64,000 bases of DNA. Origin: Liolophura sinensis (taxonomy: Eukaryota; Mollusca; Polyplacophora; Chitonida; Chitonidae). Numbering within the stretch: position 1 is the stretch's first letter; the number at the start of each line of letters is the position of its first letter. The position numbers and the translations under genes are program-made. Positions 62,301-64,000 of this stretch are shown here, piece after piece. The notes under the pieces were generated by a model. That model made no database searches. It was given only the letters and a program-made list of their open reading frames with translations, and was not told the origin of the DNA. The stretch covers positions 746,001 to 810,000 of the forward strand of contig NC_088296.1 of the NCBI RefSeq assembly GCF_032854445.1, given 5' to 3'.

Positions 62301-64000
62301 ATTCTGGACTAGTGACGTCTAATAAACTGCAGCCAACATTACTGCAATTCGGTACGTAATTCTGCTTAACTCACAAAGCTAAAAGGGACGCACGTTGGCA
62401 TATTTCAGGTACATAATGAACAGTGGGAATGAAACTCTGAATGAATAAATGGAATGAATGAAACAACTGACAAGAGGCTCCACTTCACCGGTTACATGTG
62501 GCCTTTTGCCAACTATCACAATGTCGTCGCTATTCTGGTCTTACTCTCTGTGCTGTACGTCTGTCACACTGTCACCGCTGCTCTGGTTCTATTCTCAGGG
62601 TTATACATCTATCACACTGTTTTCGCTGCTCTGGTTTGCTCTCTGGTTTGTACGTCTATCACTCTGTCGTCGTTTATCTGGTATTATTCTCTGTGCTGTT
62701 CATCTATGACTCTGTCGTCGCTGATCTCGTTTTATTCTCTGTGCCGTACGTCCGTCACATTGTCGTCGCTGCTCTGGTTTTATTCTCTGTGCTGTACGTC
62801 TGTCACACTGTCGTCGCTACTTTGGTTGACTTCCTGTGCTGTACGTCTCTAACACTATTGTCGCTGCTACGTTTTTCCTCTCTTTGCTGTACGTCTATCA
62901 CATTGTCGTCGCTGCTCTGATTTTATTCTCTGTGCTGTACGTCCACCACACTGTCGTCGTTGCTCTGGTTTACTTCCTGTGCTGTACGTCTATCACACTG
63001 CCCTTGTTGCCCTGGTTTTCTTCGTGTGCTGTACGTCTATTACACTGTCATCACTGCTCTGGTGTACTTCAGGTGCTGTATGTCTATCACACTGTTGTCG
63101 CTGCTCTGGTTTTATTCTCTGTGCTGTATATCTATCACACTGTCGTCGCTGCTCTGGTTTACTTCCTGTGCTGTACGTCTATCACACTCGTCGGTGCTCT
63201 GGTTTTATTCTCTGTACTGTACGTTTGTCACACTATCCTCGCTACTCTGGTTTTACCATATGTGCTGTAGTGTTTTACTTCCTACTTTTTCTTTCAAAGG
63301 GAAAACAGCCGATTGTCGAAGATTCCCAGAACCTCGCTCCGTCCCTGGACTGCAAACCCAAGGTAAACCGGAACCAACAGGGGAACCCCATGGTGAAGTG
63401 GAGCCAACAGCAGAACCCCATGACGATCCAACAGGAGAACCTAACAGTTTTCCTGAACCAACGGGAAAACCCCACAGTTATCCTGAACCAACGGGAGAGC
63501 CCCTCAGCTATCCGGAACCAACGGAAGAACCCCACAGCTATCCGGAACCAACGGCAGAACCCCACAGTTATCCAGAACCAACGGAAGAACCCCACAGCTA
63601 TCCGGAACCAACGGGAGAGCCCCACAATTATCCGGAACCAACGGGAGAGCCCCACAGTTATCCGGAACCAACGGGAGAACCCCACAATTATCCGGAACCA
63701 ACGGGAGAACCCCACAGTTATCCGGAACCAACGGAAGAACCCCACAGCTATCCGGAACCAACGGGAGAACCCCACAGTTATCCGGAACCAACGGGAGAGC
63801 CCCACAATTATCCGGAACCAACGGGAGAACCCCACAGTTATCCGGAACCAACGGGAGGACCCCACAGTTATCCGGAACCAACGGGAGAACCCCACAGTTA
63901 TCCGGAACCAACGGGAGAACCCCACAGCGAACCGGAGGGTGAGCCAGAAGGAGAACCGGAGGGTGAGCCAGAAGGTGAACCGGAGGGTGAGCCAGAGGGA
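44150..64000 (+). CDS. Secreted histidine-brace-like / EGF / DOMON mosaic protein (3' end cut)
   Basis: Nine exons join in phase: 44150-44309, 51539-51612, 55624-55721, 57750-57883, 58273-58359, 59275-59397, 60387-60478, 61956-62034, 63300-64000 (open at the window end). Signal peptide 1-23, then mature His24 (HVALTYPPARKF). Residues 24-155 form one compact domain with a Cys pair set, TWHLGYPH (His72, His77), GGFNLELLDES and FWSCADIDI. An EGF-like module spans about 156-184 and a second Cys-rich EGF-like module 185-225. A DOMON-like segment spans about 226-283 (SSFTMYHKLLLD...WVGLGLR), then Pro/Glu repeats from about 300. An N-terminal His freed by signal cleavage plus a second internal His is the copper histidine brace seen in LPMOs and X325/BIM1 proteins; assignment here is inference. 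DOMON domains bind haem or sugar. I do not know a named protein with this exact order. Confidence 0.85.
45605..46640. repeat. ~20-bp minisatellite with alternating variants, ~50 copies
   Basis: Units of CATCCACTCATGTGATGTAA alternate irregularly with CATCCACGTATGTTATGTAG. The left end has CACATCACACTCCTGTG variants. Located in gene 2 intron 1. Confidence 0.94.
46641..47694. other. Gene 2 intron 1, T-rich, nothing recognised
   Basis: Pyrimidine-rich sequence with loosely repeated TCATTACGTAG/TTTTTCACAGTCCAT motifs (about 46850-47430), perhaps a very old tandem array. Confidence 0.4.
47695..48190. repeat. ~32-bp minisatellite, ~15 copies
   Basis: Units of GATCGGTCATTGACCAGTGC plus TGTTCCGTCCTC. 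Confidence 0.94.
48525..48672 (+). mobile_element. tRNA-derived SINE (family A), 3'-truncated and decayed
   Basis: Contains GAGTCTCTGACTAATGCGGT, TGCTGTGAGTTCAAGTCCAG (B box) and CTCCGGTTGTACGTGGGAAC. It is cut off after ATGGCCATGAGG. Confidence 0.8.
49000..49085 (+). repeat. Single copy of the dispersed CACTGTCGTCGCTG motif
   Basis: ATTTCACCTGTTAGGTCTGA, CCATTTGACAGCTATCACAC, TGTCGTCGCTGTTATGGTGT, TACTTTCTATGG: same block order as at 10785, 12230 and 62480. Confidence 0.65.
49610..50215. repeat. 50-bp minisatellite, ~12 copies
   Basis: Units of AGCTTTGGCCTACATACAAA, ATACCACAACGTAACATATA, CTATCCAAAC. Confidence 0.94.
50540..51475. repeat. 58-bp minisatellite ending 64 bp before gene 2 exon 2
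   Basis: Units of GTGATAACACCATACTCGTC, TCACTGTATCAGCGTGTTAT, TTGTTCTCGGGATTCCGC; about 13 good copies plus decayed ones at the left. I see no clear copy of exon 2 in the unit. Confidence 0.94.
51539..51612 (+). CDS. Gene 2 exon 2: internal histidines of the N-terminal domain
   Basis: 74 bp; phase 1 in, phase 0 out; acceptor TGTATTACAG, donor GTAAGC. Encodes RNGPRTTWFAG and NVTWHLGYPHQ. His72 or His77 is the candidate second metal ligand. Confidence 0.85.
51613..52744. other. Gene 2 intron 2, unique part
   Basis: AT-rich, with no gene or array visible before the 18-bp repeat. Confidence 0.4.
52745..53335. repeat. 18-bp minisatellite (GCAATGTGTGAGATGACA), ~32 copies
   Basis: A multiple-of-3 period gives long open frames on both strands (for example HTLLSS repeats on the minus strand). 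There is no evidence of a protein. Confidence 0.95.
53430..54085. repeat. ~43-bp diverged minisatellite
   Basis: Loosely conserved units containing TAACTCAGTTACATAACCAA, GTGG(A/C)AATATTTCACACATC. About 14 copies; the right edge abuts the fold-back element. Confidence 0.85.
54115..54855. mobile_element. Fold-back element with long inverted arms
   Basis: The left arm 54115-54221 and right arm 54710-54855 are reverse complements: GACGTATGTGTGTCCAAGGC at the outer left pairs with CCTTGGACACACATACGTC at the outer right. The arms continue through a (TAAA)n stretch to TTTAGATATAAG / CTTATATCTAAA. The loop is about 490 bp without coding. It resembles a MITE or fold-back transposon; no clear target duplication was identified. 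Confidence 0.75.
55335..55543 (-). mobile_element. tRNA-derived SINE (family A)
   Basis: Tail TGTTTATTTATTTATTTGTT, then GTCAGCATTATGATCGGAGG, CATCCGCAGGTTTATGGAAG, GGAGAGGAAGCCAACATGAG and part of the head. A GT-rich microsatellite follows directly (55543-55590), about 35 bp before exon 3. Confidence 0.85.
55624..55721 (+). CDS. Gene 2 exon 3
   Basis: 98 bp; phase 0 in, phase 2 out; acceptor TTACGTTTTAG, donor GTGAGT. Encodes GGFNLELLDESEVGQF through TASTWISGDA. Directly after exon 2 it gives YPHQ-GGFNLELLD, which reads as a continuous beta-sandwich-like domain. Confidence 0.85.
55722..57168. other. Gene 2 intron 3, unique part
   Basis: No gene or array recognised before the 83-bp repeat. 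Confidence 0.4.
57169..57749 (+). repeat. 83-bp array of exon 4 acceptor copies (7 units)
   Basis: Units begin at 57169, 57252, 57335, 57418, 57501, 57584 and 57667, and the true exon 4 begins at 57750, exactly the next 83-bp step. Each unit carries the CTGATTACAG|ACGGCAGCAG boundary and about 60 bp resembling the start of exon 4. Five of the seven keep TTACAG; 57169 has TTCAC and 57501 has TTACGG. Two unit types alternate after 57252, giving a 166-bp higher-order period. Confidence 0.95.
57750..57883 (+). CDS. Gene 2 exon 4: end of the N-terminal domain
   Basis: 134 bp; phase 2 in, phase 1 out. Encodes RQQYTVDLPSDF, TCNNCTLRLRRQ and YMFWSCADIDILP. The Cys-x-x-Cys and FWSCAD motifs close the N-terminal domain. 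The acceptor is the last of eight near-identical boundaries; the choice rests on phase and on the only full-length downstream coding sequence with a donor (GTAATT). Confidence 0.88.
58273..58359 (+). CDS. Gene 2 exon 5: EGF-like module
   Basis: 87 bp; phase 1 at both ends, the usual phase for shuffled EGF exons. Encodes CSGHGTYDYQAGQCQCNKLF and GDRCQNK. Donor GTAAGT. Confidence 0.88.
58360..59090 (+). repeat. ~40-bp array after exon 5, probably seeded at its donor site
   Basis: Late units read GTAAGCAACCTGATCTTATT plus GTGTACATCCACA and an A-run. The first units, starting AATAAAGGTAAGTAACCAAT at the exon 5 boundary and AACAAAGGAAAGCAACTCTA at about 58431, form a graded series from the splice junction into the array. 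Divergence is high. Confidence 0.8.
59275..59397 (+). CDS. Gene 2 exon 6: second Cys-rich EGF-like module
   Basis: 123 bp; phase 1 at both ends. Encodes DICWTDTDCLGGGRCVDIEA and RVCYCSIDRFGETCEF, six cysteines in EGF-like spacing. Donor TTTG|GTAAGT. Confidence 0.88.
59391..60035 (+). repeat. ~27-bp array of the exon 6 donor boundary
   Basis: The unit GTGTGAATTTGGTAAGTGTG plus AGTTGGG includes the last bases of exon 6 and its GTAAGT donor. At least eight copies keep TTGGTAAGTG. A 14-G run sits at 59564-59577. Confidence 0.92.
60387..60478 (+). CDS. Gene 2 exon 7: start of the DOMON-like domain
   Basis: 92 bp; phase 1 in, phase 0 out; acceptor GTTCTCCAG. Encodes ESSVTSRFPNLTSYTRTEFS, then SSFTMYHKLLL. 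The donor GTAAGT at 60479 is the first of a row of 40-bp copies. Confidence 0.85.
60459..61350 (+). repeat. 40-bp array of the exon 7 donor boundary, ~22 copies
   Basis: The unit holds TTCACCATGTATCACAAGCT, ACTGCTG|GTAAGTTGTTGTG, that is the last 27 bp of exon 7 plus the donor. GT dinucleotides lie at 60479 (the real site), 60519, 60559, 60599, 60639, 60719 and 60759, in exact 40-bp register; the 60679 unit has CT in place of GT. Confidence 0.95.
61375..61700 (+). repeat. 33-bp array, offshoot of the exon 7 donor array
   Basis: Units of GGTAAGTGGTTCTATGTACC plus ACTATCTACTGCT keep CTGCTGGTAAGT and a shortened exon-like part. A multiple-of-3 length leaves an 11-residue repeating frame (GKWFYVPLSTA) that is not likely coding. 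Confidence 0.92.
61956..62034 (+). CDS. Gene 2 exon 8: DOMON-like core
   Basis: 79 bp; phase 0 in, phase 1 out; acceptor TGCCCCTGTCAG, donor GTAAGT. Encodes DRLPVEIEFVLMARTDSWVG, LGLRET. The (E/F)-hydrophobic-(A)-x-WVGLG motif is the DOMON signature strand. Confidence 0.87.
62480..63265 (+). repeat. ~48-bp array built from the dispersed CACTGTCGTCGCTGCT motif
   Basis: Begins as a good single copy (TTCACCGGTTACATGTGGCC, TTTTGCCAACTATCACAATG), then repeats TGCTGTACGTCTATCACACT, GTCGTCGCTGCTCTGGTTTT, ATTCTCTG about 15 times, ending about 35 bp before exon 9. This is a second, independent expansion of the motif also amplified at 12230. Confidence 0.93.
63300..64000 (+). CDS. Gene 2 exon 9 (truncated): Pro/Glu-rich repeat region
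   Basis: Acceptor CTTTCAAAG, phase 1 in. It first completes the DOMON-side sequence GKTADCRRFPEPRS, then encodes tandem PEPTGEPHSY (30 bp, about 63425-63930, some 17 copies with E/A/N/L variants), then GEPE 12-bp repeats running off the window. The frame is intact over 233 codons, and most changes between units keep Pro, Glu and the aromatic residue. It is probably an extended, acidic linker. The minus-strand open frames here are shadows. Confidence 0.88.

Overview
The window looks like animal nuclear DNA, most likely from a lophotrochozoan (mollusc, brachiopod or similar). It has widely spaced, intron-split genes with GT/AG junctions, tRNA-derived SINEs with target-site duplications, a Ty3/gypsy-type LTR retrotransposon, and an extreme load of minisatellites. 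There are no prokaryotic operons, rRNA or CRISPR arrays. Species assignment is inference only.

Two host genes can be assembled exon by exon, both on the + strand. Gene 1 (4503-30043) is a chordate-like, membrane-anchored type-3 copper tyrosinase. It has a signal-peptide exon, a large exon with the Cys-rich/EGF-like region and the CuA site, a CuB exon, a C-terminal core exon and a transmembrane tail exon whose junction is ambiguous. Its 18.5-kb first intron holds several minisatellites and a 6.1-kb LTR retrotransposon (12983-19106, antisense). Gene 2 (44150 to beyond 64000) is a secreted mosaic protein: signal peptide, a mature N-terminal histidine with a histidine-brace-like (LPMO/X325/BIM1-like) domain, an EGF-like module, a second Cys-rich EGF-like module, a DOMON-type segment and a long Pro/Glu repeat exon cut by the window end. 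All nine exons join in phase. Side by side, the two genes suggest a secreted or cell-surface copper/redox function such as cuticle, shell or pigment chemistry; that link is inference.

Layout: 1-4500 is intergenic with one 31-bp array; 4503-30043 is the tyrosinase gene; 30044-44149 is almost entirely satellites (49, 40, 36, 54, 28, 28 and 35 bp units) with SINE insertions and a diverged ~370-bp duplication; 44150-64000 is gene 2, whose introns are also full of tandem arrays.

The most striking observation is that four arrays in gene 2 (83-bp units before exon 4; arrays after exons 5, 6 and 7) are tandem copies of the exon-intron boundary itself, so the real splice site is one unit of a row of decoy splice sites. 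A second is the retrotransposon: its integrase lies upstream of RNase H (Gmr1-like order), the RT catalytic core is missing in frame, and its two 1015-bp LTRs appear identical.
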